Below the pieces are notes generated by a model that ran no database searches, was not told the DNA's origin, and saw only the letters and a list, made by a program, of their open reading frames with translations. Positions 13,401 through 22,300 of a DNA stretch of 64,000 bases are shown one piece after another. The stretch covers positions 101,001 through 165,000 of the forward strand of contig JAXRKP010000111.1 of NCBI GenBank assembly GCA_037039925.1, read 5' to 3'. The stretch comes from Doris montereyensis. Lineage: Eukaryota > Mollusca > Gastropoda > Nudibranchia > Dorididae. A program made the position numbers and the translations under genes. How positions within the stretch are numbered: position 1 is the stretch's first letter; each line of letters opens with the position of its first letter.

Positions 13401-16400
13401 CAAGCTCTTTGTCATGGAATCTGAAAAAATGAAAGCTGTTCAGGGATCTCTAGCTTTCAGAAAAGATTTAGGTCAGTACAGGAATCATTCGTCATCCCCT
13501 AAAGTGTGAGAACATCTCCATTCTATTTCTAAGCCTTACAACATTAGAATGAATAAAGGGGGTGAATGAACCAATACAACACACAACATTGGAAATGAGG
13601 TTTCGGCTCATTATCCCTGGTGTACAGTAGTGGCGTGTGTGGTCAAGTGGTTAGGCTGCCGGACTAGGGATCATGAGGTCCTGAGTTCTAATCCTAGCAA
13701 ATCTAGGTCCGACGTTGTGCTCCTTTGGAAAGACATTTAACATATATATATCATCCCCACTCTACCCAGGTGCAAATATATATAGGAGTAAAAACATGCG
13801 TCAGACTAGTGTCATAGCCAAAAGGTTTGCCACCTGTTTCGTTTCAGACTACCGAAAGCGGGATAAGCTCTGGCTCTATGGGCCATAATAGCCTTGAAGG
13901 AACTTTACTTTACTTACGATAGTCATGGGCAAAAGACACATTGATAATATACAGTCGTGACCGCCTAAATGCCTGGTGCTTAGGAAGCAGACAAAACGAG
14001 CATTTAGGCGAAAGTAGGTCAAGGGCAACAATTTGAGGGTAGGCCTATTTCTATGACGTTGGGTTTCCCTAGTGACTTTCCAATTTCGTCCAGGATCTGA
14101 AGCTTCTTTTGAAAATCATTTCCTGGTTTATTCTTTTTTTTCTCTCAAGATATGTAGATTTGTATGTAGCTGTGCAAAATTCAAGTTGTTACTATGGAGG
14201 TTAAGAGAAAAAGGACCTGATCCAATGCTTCCTCATTAACATAACCCACACTATAATCACGTCACTTATATAATCACGAAACCTATGACTTAAGTAATTA
14301 TACAAATTTGGATGAGAAAAACTGGATTTATATAAAGAAAAGCCTCATCCAATGGGACCAATGTGTGAATAAATTAACACAAATCTTACAACTCCTTCGA
14401 TTCATAATTGTCTTGTTAAAAAGATTCATAGCCAGATCGTTTGTTTTTAGAAAAGTCATCAGCTGTACGAAACATTTAATGCGAGAAAAGGAAACTTGGA
14501 AACCATTACGCTCTTTAAAGCTAGGGTAGTGAGCGCGGGGATAGGTTGACTGTTTCGCCCACGAAGACCCGAAGTCACATTGAATACGGCAAATGCCAGA
14601 CTGTTCACACCTTGTCCCTCGATAGCGATGAGCGTCCGGTCTAAAGACGCCAGGGTATTGCATGCCACTTACGACATCAAGAAAGAGATGTGGGTGGAGT
14701 CCGGAAGGCTGTTCAATTCTGATTGCCCGATGACCAACCAGTGGTCCAGTGGAGTTATGAAGAGAAGATTGGTCAATGTTTAGTACATTAGGGCCTACAA
14801 TGGATAGGTAATGAAGGGTGGTTGCAATGCATGGCACATTGTTGACGGGCATAAAGCCCCATTAGATTAGCGATCGGATCATATGTCTGATAAAGAAAAA
14901 CAGAATATTTAATTAATTACGGCAAGTTTCACAAAAATGGGACCCAATGATAACTTGAAGTCTTCAATTAATCTTTCTCAAATAATTGATGAACCTTCTT
15001 AACATTTGGTCCATGTATAGCTTTGACATCGCAGATATATAAAAAACATAATATTGTGAAATTTGCTTTCAATTTGTGTTTTGTGAATATTTTTGGGTGC
15101 GAATGTCAGCAATTGAGACTACTAGTATTTTTGTTTTTAAATTGCCCGGTCGGCTTTGCGAATATTTTGTCTTTGGATGTCCCTTACGGCCACTCGCTGA
15201 CGTTCGCACAAAAATGTAGATGATGACCGGCCATCAGAAAAGGAGACTGATCAGGTTAGATTCGCAGACCGTTCAGGTTAGATTCGGTTGCATTAGCAAA
15301 ATCTGCTTTGGCTTATCGTGAGTGAAACTTATGTAAAAAAAAAGTCTGGCAATCAATAGGCTTTCATGATTTATTACATTCTAATAAATAAAGACTAGAT
15401 AATTGTCAATATGGGAGGTTTAAGTCCATTACAACGATAGTGACTCTACGTCTCCACTTTGCAGTCTTCTTCGCATAACAATACAATACTACTAAAAACG
15501 CATATAACGAGAGAGAGAAAATAATAATAATAGCACAGGTTCAAGTCGAGTTCAAGATTTGTCAGCCACCGCTCCCATCCCGTATTCCACGAAGCAATTA
15601 TCGATCGATAAAGATACAAGTTTGTGCTAGTCTAGTGGGGCGCTCTATGTAACTGTAGATAGTCGGAGAGGGGGGGAGGGGTGATGATGGGAGTAGGGGC
15701 ACGTATGAGGGGAAAAAGAACCATTCTCGTCAATGGCGCTTTCGTTTCAGTGAGGGTTTTGTTGCGGTGCCTTCCTTTCTCCCCCTCTCTCCACCTCTTT
15801 TTTCTCTCTCTCCCTCCCTCTATCTCTCTAGACAAATATCGTACATACGTATCGCATCCTCCTCCCCTCCCCCCTTGTTTTCACTTCATTCCCATTTTGT
15901 AAACTTTGGCAAAGTATTCCTATCTGGCTAACCATTTCTGGGTGAAATGGGACATCAGATCTTAAAGAGTACCGGCTAGCCTACATCACGGTTGTTCGGC
16001 CTGACTGGCGAGGAAAGTGAGAGCGTGATTGCGCGTTGTGCTTTTTCAGTGAGTCAGGTCGCCGATACATCGCGAACAGTGGTGAGTATCGCTTAACTAT
16101 TTTTAAGTTCAATGCTGGCAGTGCTATTATGCCCATTTTTTCATGTTTTTTTTACCTACTACTTATTAAATTAAGTTAACTTGTAATTAGAATAAGATAA
16201 GAATAGATCTTTGATCTAGTCAGAATTTAGGCGCAGAATTTACTTGGATCTGGAGTAGATCTTTACAATGAATGCACATTGAAACCATATCTAGATCTAG
16301 ATAGAGCTAGTATGGACACTTCCAACAACGTACTGCTTCACAATTGCTACAAACGTTACTCAAGTTAGTGCTCACCCGTAATTTCCCAAGTGTACCATTG

Positions 16401-16456
16401 TTTTCTAAAGTGTGAGCAACAAGATCTCGCAATTCGGTATCCTCGTCGGCAGACAT
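771..16456 (-). CDS. CEP43: FGFR1OP/FOP (CEP43)-like centrosomal protein, partial gene (3' end beyond window)
   Basis: Multi-exon gene read right to left. Coding exons placed by splice sites and continuous phase: 16376-16456, 13292-13345, 12190-12244, 11196-11284, 10714-10872, 6606-6662, 5323-5454, 1583-1697, about 771-985, then off the left edge. The first five give about 149 codons resembling the N-terminal half of vertebrate FOP: an 'EDTELRDL' start, 'LRASVFLALEDQD', 'FLNTRDGRL' and 'EFLEFFNLEFTLAVFKPE'. This is the LisH/FOP-dimerisation region that mediates homodimerisation and centriole targeting in the family. Start chosen at 16456 (A at -3); an in-frame ATG 12 codons upstream (16492) has a poorer context. 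Exons at 6.7-1.6 kb encode an EF-hand pair that human FOP lacks. FOP identity is strong for the N-terminal exons; joining them to the EF-hand exons is inference. Confidence 0.8.
1330..1414 (+). repeat. (AG)n microsatellite
   Basis: About 40 AG repeats with one ACAG interruption. Confidence 0.95.
1583..1697 (-). CDS. EF-hand exon C (completes Ca2+ loop 2), with 1-base deletion
   Basis: Joined to exon B it completes loop 2 as DKDFSSSIDFDE (acidic 1, 3 and 9; S5, S7; I8; E12), followed by FLTMYKRLF. One base is missing at about 1655-1656. Past it the frame reads PVLPSVVADDVIDIVSPTH. The acceptor is TATCAG and the donor GTAGTT (weaker). Another EF-hand exon in the right order, strand and phase makes the pair secure, although loop 2 lies about 3.6 kb from loop 1. 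Confidence 0.65.
2000..2125 (+). repeat. 130-bp interspersed repeat
   Basis: ATCTACCATATGCATTGATC, TCAGGGTGAATTAAGAGGAA and AAAGAGTAGGATCTACCAAC. In a FOP intron. Confidence 0.7.
2442..2580 (+). repeat. 130-bp interspersed repeat
   Basis: CATCTACTATATGAAT, GAGGAAACAGCCAGATGAAA, AGTAGGACTTACTTGCAGCA. In a FOP intron. Confidence 0.65.
2600..4840. other. FOP intron stretch without recognised features
   Basis: AT-rich DNA between EF-hand exons C and B. I see no conserved exon, RNA gene or clear element. Confidence 0.5.
4850..5165 (-). mobile_element. Fossil 3' end of a non-LTR retrotransposon ORF2
   Basis: The minus strand reads KVLERIKVQPQWLFNSTKM, then KLKHFGHTKRRETMGKRILE and AKIKGKRGRWKPTR, a stop, then WEQDVTDCL. 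'HFGH..RRE...K.ILE.KI.GKRGR.' is the typical C-terminal tail of LINE reverse transcriptases. No upstream RT core is seen. It sits in a FOP intron, immediately downstream of EF-hand exon B in transcript direction. Confidence 0.75.
5323..5454 (-). CDS. EF-hand exon B (Ca2+ loop 1 and start of loop 2), with 1-base deletion
   Basis: Completes loop 1, DKDDNGSIDKDE, a textbook 12-residue Ca2+ loop (D1, D3, N5, S7, I8, D9, E12). It then runs on as LFMDMFPHFHRNMLERYVTD and begins loop 2 (DKDFS). The acceptor is TGACAG and the donor GTAAGTA. The frame breaks at about 5415-5418, where one base is missing between 'DEFE' and 'LFMDMF'. With that base the exon ends in phase 1, which fits exon C. Confidence 0.7.
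5990..6125 (+). repeat. 130-bp interspersed repeat
   Basis: CACCATGTGCAGTGGGTAAA, then AAGATAAAAGCCATGTAAAA and AAGAAGTAGGACCTATCAG. In a FOP intron. Confidence 0.65.
6208..6350 (+). repeat. 130-bp interspersed repeat
   Basis: CCACCATATGCAGTGTTCTC, GGTGAATTAAGAGGAAACAG, AAGAAGTAGGACCTACCAGC. One of the clearest copies, with an expanded GGAAAGGAAAGAA stretch. Confidence 0.75.
6606..6662 (-). CDS. EF-hand exon A (entering helix of first EF-hand)
   Basis: Nineteen codons, DLTEKQIDDARQKFEYYDK, between a TTCTAG acceptor and a GTAAGTG donor, phase 0 at both ends. The 'LTEKQI..ARQKFEYYDK' pattern is the classical helix before an EF-hand loop, and the loop continues in exon B. It has no start codon, so it is internal to a gene: either FOP or a separate EF-hand gene whose short first exon I did not find. 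Confidence 0.7.
7187..7325 (+). repeat. 130-bp interspersed repeat (reference copy)
   Basis: ATTGAAATTTACACTGTCAA, CATATGCCGTGATCTCAGGG, TGAATGGAGAGGAAATAGCA, GATGAAAGACAAGTGAAAGA, CAGGACCAACCAGCAGCACC, CGCCAACTGCCCAC. This unit recurs on both strands throughout the window. No terminal inverted repeats or tRNA head are apparent. Confidence 0.75.
7718..7850 (+). repeat. 130-bp interspersed repeat
   Basis: TTGAAATTTACCCCCATCCA, TGATCTCAGGGAGAATTAAG, AAGAAGTAGAACCTTCCAGC. Confidence 0.7.
8095..8390 (+). mobile_element. SINE family B, copy 1
   Basis: tRNA-like head GGGCAGTCAAGAGGCAAGGT with B box GGGTTCAAACC, then GTGCACGTTAAAGATCCCTT, ACAGGGCAGTCTGGGCAAAA and tail AACCCCTCAGATCACG. 'CACGTTAAAGATCCC' is a motif I associate with molluscan SINEs. 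Confidence 0.75.
9677..10106. mobile_element. Possible hAT-like MITE
   Basis: The left end CAGGGTCCACACTTGG and the reverse complement of the right end CAGGGTTCTTGGAAAACTGG share a CAGGGT start, and both subterminal regions carry TTCCAAGA repeats. CAGGG ends suggest a hAT element. The flanks ACCCTTTT and CCTTTTTC could be a degraded 8-bp duplication. Confidence 0.4.
10714..10872 (-). CDS. CEP43: FOP exon 5
   Basis: Fifty-three codons starting TESEKRATLVKELNL, then PRGPPSAPLITSLF and a Ser/Thr-rich tail ending ISQISK-like. It matches the FOP segment after the dimerisation core ('ENLARDLGI...GGPLLLEVI'). The acceptor is TTCCAG and the donor GTACAG. Phase 0 at both ends, so it can splice directly to the EF-hand exon at 6606-6662. 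Confidence 0.75.
11005..11115 (+). repeat. Repeat family F, copy 1
   Basis: Contains CACCGTCTGTACATCATTTA, GCAGCAGGCCATTTCATTCA and GTCCCTGGG; shared with 39235-39355. It lies in the FOP intron about 80 bp past the exon 4 donor. Confidence 0.6.
11196..11284 (-). CDS. CEP43: FOP exon 4 (LisH/dimerisation core)
   Basis: Encodes GRLAAGLVQEFLEFFNLEFT followed by LAVFKPETGL, the most conserved block of the FOP N-terminal domain. The acceptor is TTTTCAG and the donor GTAAGT. Enters in phase 1 and leaves in phase 0. Confidence 0.9.
11427..11535 (+). repeat. 130-bp interspersed repeat
   Basis: TTTCATTGAAATTTACCCTG, TCCACCATATG, AAAAAGTAGAACCTACCAGC, AGCACCCGCC. The central part is deleted. In a FOP intron. 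Confidence 0.7.
12190..12244 (-). CDS. CEP43: FOP exon 3
   Basis: Peptide SKTPFLNKDLLNFLNTRDG, matching the 'NKTP..N..L..FLNTKDG' segment of FOP. The acceptor is TTTCTCAG and the donor GTAAGA. Ends in phase 1. Confidence 0.85.
13292..13345 (-). CDS. CEP43: FOP exon 2
   Basis: Eighteen codons reading AQLRASVFLALEDQDNGQ, preceded by a TTTCAG acceptor and followed by a GT donor. It aligns directly with the FOP segment that follows exon 1. Phase 0 at both ends. Confidence 0.85.
13630..13915 (+). mobile_element. SINE family A (tRNA-derived), copy 1
   Basis: tRNA-like head (GTGGTCAAGTGGTTAGGCTG, then B-box-like GAGTTCTAATCC), then a conserved body (TTTGGAAAGACATTTAAC, CTCTACCCAGGTG, GCGTCAGACTAGTG) and tail (GCTCTGGCTCTATGGGCCAT). 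The same arrangement recurs at least eight more times in the window. Confidence 0.8.
13952..14925. mobile_element. Tigger-like non-autonomous element, right-truncated copy
   Basis: Starts CAGTCGTGACCGCCTAAATG after TA, and matches the copy at 52347 along its length (for example AGCAGACAAAACG, GGGTTTCCCTAGTGACTT, CCAATGGGACCAATGTGTGA, TTAGATTAGCGATCGGAT) up to about 14925, where similarity ends; the right terminal repeat is missing. It carries a 174-codon antisense frame with no recognised domain. Confidence 0.75.
16010..16081 (+). promoter_or_regulatory. Candidate 5' untranslated exon of KPNA2
   Basis: A CpG-containing stretch ending AACAGTG followed by a strong GTGAGT donor. The first KPNA2 coding exon is preceded by a CACAG acceptor at about 19215, so an upstream untranslated exon is required. 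If this is that exon, it lies in FOP intron 1 on the opposite strand and the two transcripts overlap 5' to 5'. No transcript evidence is available. Confidence 0.3.
16376..16456 (-). CDS. CEP43: FOP exon 1 (start codon, LisH-region start)
   Basis: Twenty-seven codons starting ATG-TCT-GCC and ending in CGG before a GTGAGC donor. The peptide contains 'DEDTELRDLVAHTLENNG', very close to the first residues of vertebrate FOP. Ends in phase 0, matching the next exon. No indel seen. Confidence 0.85.
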
Positions 16457-16589
16457 TTTGTCGTTGCGTTGAGCACACGGCTTTTGTTTCATCTAAATCC
16501 TCTTTCGTTGTTTGCATATAGATATAGAAAGCTAAGAATGTACGTTAGATACTACTTAAACGACGAACGATGGAAAAAATAGCCGTTAA

Positions 16590-16625
16590 AATAGACCTCG
16601 AAACGCCATCTTGTTGCAAATGAAA
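16590..16625 (-). promoter_or_regulatory. YY1-like core promoter element of FOP
   Basis: The minus strand reads CAACAAGATGGCG at about 16603-16617, matching the AANATGGCG YY1 element often found at housekeeping transcription starts. It lies about 150 bp upstream of the FOP start codon and points in the FOP direction. The transcription start is inferred. Confidence 0.4.
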
Positions 16626-17094
16626 ACATTCTTCAGACATGCGCTTTGCGATGGTCATTAAAACAATTCATTTGTTTTTGTATTTTGACAGTCGTCATTT
16701 CTGAAATTTACATTTGCAAATAAATTCTCTACAGGAGAATATTTCAAATTAATGTTGATTTTTACGGCTATGAATAAAATGGTTGTAATCTCGGCTACTA
16801 AAACGCTACCATAGCTACAACCAATGGACATCCTTATTATGAATCCACCAATCCAGTGTCTCGTTACTCAACACCCCGGCAAATTTCGAATCGAATCAAA
16901 AGTTTGACACAGACAGGCTGACCGACAAGCTGACACGTTTAACTTTCAAAGTTTCTCCTTCAAGTTCAAGATCGATTCATACTCCAAAGGTTCTTGCCTT
17001 ACAATTTATTAGGTATTTATTAATTAATTCCATGTTATTCTTTCTAGATCAAGTGATTTATTTTGCGACTCACGATGCGCAAATAGATTCTATA

Positions 17095-17215
17095 CAGACA
17101 GAATATCTAGATCTAGAATCTAGATCTAGATTCTAGGTTCTAAATTAGTAAATTCTAAATAAAATATTACCCTAGACTTAGATCTAGATTCTAGATCTAC
17201 TAGAGTTCCTGTTCG
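17095..17215. repeat. AGATCTAGAT-motif cluster
   Basis: Repeated palindromic TCTAGA and AGATCT units (for example ATCTAGATCTAGAATCTAGA), with more scattered at 16205-16310 and 17610-17715. Located around the FOP/KPNA2 promoter interval. Confidence 0.7.
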
Positions 17216-17954
17216 GTGGAAGTTACATTTCATGATAATTGTAAAATACATCTTTATAGCGCTCATCATCTACATCTAAATTAACCTCTGGCTGAAGATA
17301 TCTAAAGATTGTTTAATAAATTAATATGTTCTTTTCATTGGATTTTGCCCAAAGCGAAATTTGAGTATTTATACAGAACTCCTCTCGGTCATTGCCACAT
17401 GATTGTGTCATGCAATACTTTTATCGAAGTGACTATTCACAATAATAGCGAATACCTGAGAGAGAAAATGCTGTTCGTCTTTGCTACATACTCCTATAGG
17501 AGAGAGATACACAATACAATATCATCATACTGTCCATAGTGACACGAGAGAGAGATCTGTAGAAGTATATCACTATCTGTATATCAAATCACGCAAGTCA
17601 CACAAGTCACACATCTAGATCTAATGGTGAATCGTTCCCATCCCCACCGTATTCATCTGCAATTTGTCATATCAGGGAAATGCTAGATCGGTAGGACTTC
17701 CATGATTGGGCTAGATCTACCGGGGTTTTTCCACTGTTGACTTTAATTCAGTATAAAATAAAGATAATACTTATCAAACCATCTTTACATATTATTCTAG
17801 CACTTTTCTTCATTGTAAAAGAAAATTATGACACGATTATCCATATACAGAAATGCCGAGTCAAGCCTACAGCCTGCACACAGTGCCATCTTTTTTTCTC
17901 ACGTGTTTCACTGACGACAACATAAAATTTGGGATTTTTCCGTGTTTTAACTCT

Positions 17955-18220
17955 ACAGGCATGCGTAACAACAAAGCTCTTGCTGTGCAATTCCCCGGCG
18001 ACCTACACTTACCTCGGATGGGGGTGGGTCGTTCAGGGGAGCTTCTGTATCGGGGTAAGGGATCGTTGATCGATGGTTTAATAAAACATGTATGTTCACC
18101 CTAGCAACAAAACTATTACTATGCGTTTCCCCGGCGACCTTCGCTTGCCTCGGATGGGGGGAGGGGGTTAGTGAGAGCTTATATCATGTCGGTGATAGAT
18201 GGTTAACAATAAAACATACT
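17955..18220 (+). repeat. Tandem duplication of about 140 bp, CpG-rich
   Basis: Two diverged copies (about 17955-18095 and 18098-18220) share CAACAAA, then TTCCCCGGCGACCT and CCTCGGATGGGGG, and both end near AATAAAACAT. They lie in the large 5' intron or promoter region of KPNA2. Confidence 0.7.
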
Positions 18221-18224
18221 TTGC

Positions 18225-19210
18225 TCATCTTCAGGCGTCCAGCCCTGGGTAAACCTGTCCTATATCTTGAAGGGGATTCTAGAACATCTCCCTTTGGACA
18301 GGCTGCTTTCCGATCCACATGTACTCAACGAGATGGAGAGCAAAGTGCTTGGGTCTAGAGGGCAGGGAGCATGTAGATTGTGTCCTCTCTTTCGTCACGC
18401 CCGTTTTGGAAAAATGCGATCTTTTCGTCTCGCGATTTAAATACGTGAAATTCTTTTTGTCGGTTGACACTTTTGCCCCCTTTGCCACTGGAGATCCAAC
18501 AGTACTATTACTAGCCATCTCGGAAACGAATCGATTGGGCACAGATGGACAAAATGATACTTACTTTGCCCTTTTGTCCACTTCTTTTTTCGTTTACTCG
18601 CATTATCCATTACAATTTATATAATACTTGTTACTTAAATAACCTGCACACGTGATAGGCATCCATGAATATCAAAGGGCAAGAACAAAACAACTTTCTT
18701 ATTTTTATTAGTAATTTATTAAGTATATTGTACCACACACAGATATACAAAGTTTTCAAACAATTTATTGTCACTTACACGTCAATCAATCATTATCAAT
18801 ATGCACAAACTGTGCTCTTTATATGCAAAGTAGGTAACATGGACATGTAAAACGTTTACGAAAAATGCTCATACCTAAGTCAGACAACCTGATTTCTCGT
18901 TAACATGTCTCCATAGTCCAATGCTACCTCGAATTGCATGATGGTTGGTTTCAGTCTCAGTCCGATTTGCGATAAAGTCTCAGTCCGGTCCCTTGTTATT
19001 GTCTCATGTGAACTGCTCGTGTTCATCATCACTTGTCTCACATCTCACTCCTTCAAAGCAAACCCTCTTTGTTGTGTCAAGTCGGATGTGCCATACTACT
19101 ACAGAACTCCTTCATAACCACTGTTCAATTTTAATTTAATACAGTATGTGTGTTGCACCAGTGTGATGTTCTTTCTTTTTCTAACCCATTGAACCCATTA
19201 CGTTCACATT
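18225..19210. other. KPNA2 5' intron or promoter stretch
   Basis: Partly CpG-containing DNA (for example CTCGCGATTTAAATACG near 18430). A KPNA2 promoter could lie here instead of at 16.0 kb, but no donor-bearing untranslated exon stands out. Confidence 0.3.
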
Positions 19211-19256
19211 CACAGGTTTCATTTGTCTCAAGTCCCATCAGTTGGCCAGTTCCATC

Positions 19257-19334
19257 ATGTCGAATGAAAATGAAGCTACCGGTCATGTGGCCCGTCGCCA
19301 GCATGCTTACAAGAATTTTGGAAGAGATGTTGAG
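19257..19334 (+). CDS. KPNA2: KPNA2 exon 1 (IBB start)
   Basis: Twenty-six codons beginning [20 protein letters not shown], ending at a GTATGT donor in phase 0. 'R..AYKNFGRD' corresponds to the first basic part of the importin-alpha IBB domain. The exon's 5' end is untranslated back to the CACAG acceptor at about 19215. Confidence 0.85.
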
Positions 19335-22300
19335 GTATGTGTATCTTGAAGTTTTGTGTACATATCTTCTAAACTGCTTTCCATATATATAGATATGAAT
19401 CTGCTTTTGACTACTTCATCAGTAAACATGAGATTATCACATACTGTTCAGACTAGATATGTATCTCTGTTGATAGACTTGGAATTTCATGAGACTGTTA
19501 AACTTTAAGATGGTGAACAAACTCATTGCATTGATCTTATCACGCATGTTTAAACACTTCTGTCAATACTGTTTATTAATATCTTTGCCATGATATAATT
19601 CTATAGTTGCCAACCAGTGCAAAAAGTATGTATTTGGTACATGTTTTGTTAGGGTTTTTTTTTTGTTATTCGTAAGTCTGATATGTAGTTAACTCTGAAG
19701 TTAAACTGTATTTCTTAATCCTTACATTAACAGCAGAAACCAGACAGATTGGGGTGGAAGTCAGGATACACCATTCTGAGTTTTCAAAACTACCAGAAGG
19801 AAGAACAATCAGCTTTTTTTTTATTTATAAAGGGTTTCATTCAGATTAATTTAACAATGTTTTCCGAATAAGAGAGCCGTCATACATATTTCTGGAAACT
19901 TTTTCTTCACAGGACTCAAGGAGGAAGAGGGTAGAGACTTCTGTTGAAATCAGGAAACAAAAAAGGAAGACACTTTGCTCAAAAGAAGAAATATTGAAAT
20001 GTCAGACAGTGAACCCTCTAGTCCTTTGCAAGAATCCAACAAGGTGAGATCATATAAAAGTGGAATCTCTGTTGTCTTGATTTTTACCACGTGTTTTGAT
20101 TTCTTTCTTTTTTTTTCGGCAATGTTTCCATGGTGCAGTAGGGAGGGGACCAATGACATCACAGAGGCAGTGTAGCAAAAACGCAGCGTTGTGGGTTTAT
20201 AATCACGACACTTAAAGACCACTGCTGGTCCAGGTGTTTTATTTTCACAGCATTGTACTCCTATGTGATGTATTTCACTCTGCTTTCCTCACTTGACTCA
20301 ACTGTAAATGAGTACCTAGCTATAGGTAGAGAAAGATCTTGTAAGAGTGTTAGTACGAAGCACCTAATAGGCTGCTGTATTGCATACTTCCAATGGAGTT
20401 GAGACATTTGTTTTCTTTTTATACTTTTGTCATGAATTTTGGTGGGGTTGTTGGGTTTTTATTTGCTGTGGTCTATGATATTTGGAATTAAATTCAACTT
20501 CCAAAAAAAACAAAACAGTTGTGGCAAGGGCTGTTGGTAATTTTTTTTAAAGAGCTCCGTTGAAAGTTTCATTTTATACATATTTGTAATTTTATTTTTC
20601 TTCAGGTACCTCAGATGTCCATGAATGAGATTCTTGCCAATATTGATAAAACGGATCCGCAGATCGTGTATGATGCAACTCAGGCTGTGCGAAAACTGTT
20701 GTCAAAAGAAAAAGTCCACCAATCGACCGTGTCATAGAAAAGGGTCTGGTGCCCAAACTTGTGCACTTCCTTGAAGCCAATGACAGGTGAATAGTAAATG
20801 GCTAAACGTTATACAGATCAAATGCAGTGTCTTTGTATATTGCATTCTTAGTTGAACTGTGTATTTATTGCATATTATTTCTCGATCTCATTCATATGGG
20901 GGCTCATTAGTCCATAGACTAGGTGACTGCCTTTTAACGAAAGGCCGGTTCGGGCAAAATTAACTCTTTATAAATCCGGTTTTCATCCGAAATTACTTTT
21001 TGGAGTGGTGTGAGATTTCTATCTGTGTGTCTCAGATTAACCATAAATATATTGAAATAAGCAACAAGTCGACTTAATTGGTTTATTGAAAGGATATCAA
21101 TTTCCTACCATTTTAAACAGCGATTGAGTTGATTTGCATGCTTATAGAGGGTCACTACTTGTTGACTGCTTTAGATTATCATCACCTGACAGAAGACACT
21201 CATCACTATCAACCTCACTGACATCTGTTATTACATCCATAAGGGCACTAGCCTGTGACACACCAAACAAATGAGGTTGTTTTGATGGACTCAGTCAAAT
21301 CAAGTATTTATATCCCGATATGTGTATTTGAAATCCTCAGACCGCAACTACAATTTGAAGCAGCGTGGGCATTGACCAACATTGCCTCTGGCACCACACA
21401 TCAGACCAAGGTGGTAGTGAACGCTGGCGCAGTGCCTCATTTCGTTCGTCTTCTCAGATCTGACAATGCTCACCTCATTGAACAGTGTGTGTGGGCCTTG
21501 GGAAACATTGCAGGTATAAAAACACTTTATTTTTGCTTTGGATAGAGTGATAAATAGTCCTGGCAACACTCTTTTTCGCCAACTGTGATTGAACGTCAAG
21601 CACAATTAGCAGTTTTTAAAAAAGTATTTATATTATGAAGTGATACGAGAGAGAGAGAAAATCAATGGTAACTAGCATGTTGTTATGAAACGTGAAGATA
21701 ATTGTTCTTTTCCCTTTTATGAAAAATGGCACGCTATTTAATGATGTATGTTCTCTGCCATCCATCCAACTGTTTTATTTAAGTAGTCATATAATATGTG
21801 CACTTAGTTGAGATTTGGATTTCATTACGGCATTGGAATTGGGGCTTTAAAGGTTCATTAATTTCTGGGAAAGTTTGCAAGTGCCAAATTATTTTATTTC
21901 TCACTTCAAATGTCGTCCTTATCCATTTTCGATTTTGTTGTGTACTTTTATTTATTGCTTTTATAAATCATACTAGCATAATTGCACTCATGTCAAATCT
22001 GCCTGAAAATATTTTGAATAAAAATGAACAGCAAAAACAGTGAGCGAATCATACAAAGGGAAAGATATTGTTTCAAAGGTATGAATGGAGCAGGCAGCGC
22101 ACTCTAGATGTTGACCTAGCCAATCTAGCAACACCAAGGTTCTATCAATAATTGTAACAAGGCTATTTATTATACTCAGTCGACAATCAATGAATGAAGC
22201 AAGCACTAAAATATAATAAATAATTATGATAAATTACATTTCTATAGCGCTCACCATCAATACTAGATCAACCTCTGAACGCTTTACAGTGACATGTCAT

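Noticed and set aside
13630..13710. Possible tRNA genes at the SINE heads
   Set aside because: A and B boxes are recognisable, but the acceptor stem and anticodon arm do not fold as a genuine tRNA, and the same head recurs with SINE bodies.
14328..14852. 174-codon frame on the minus strand
   Set aside because: Lies inside a Tigger-like non-autonomous element. The sister copy at 52.9 kb does not keep the frame, and no transposase motif is seen.
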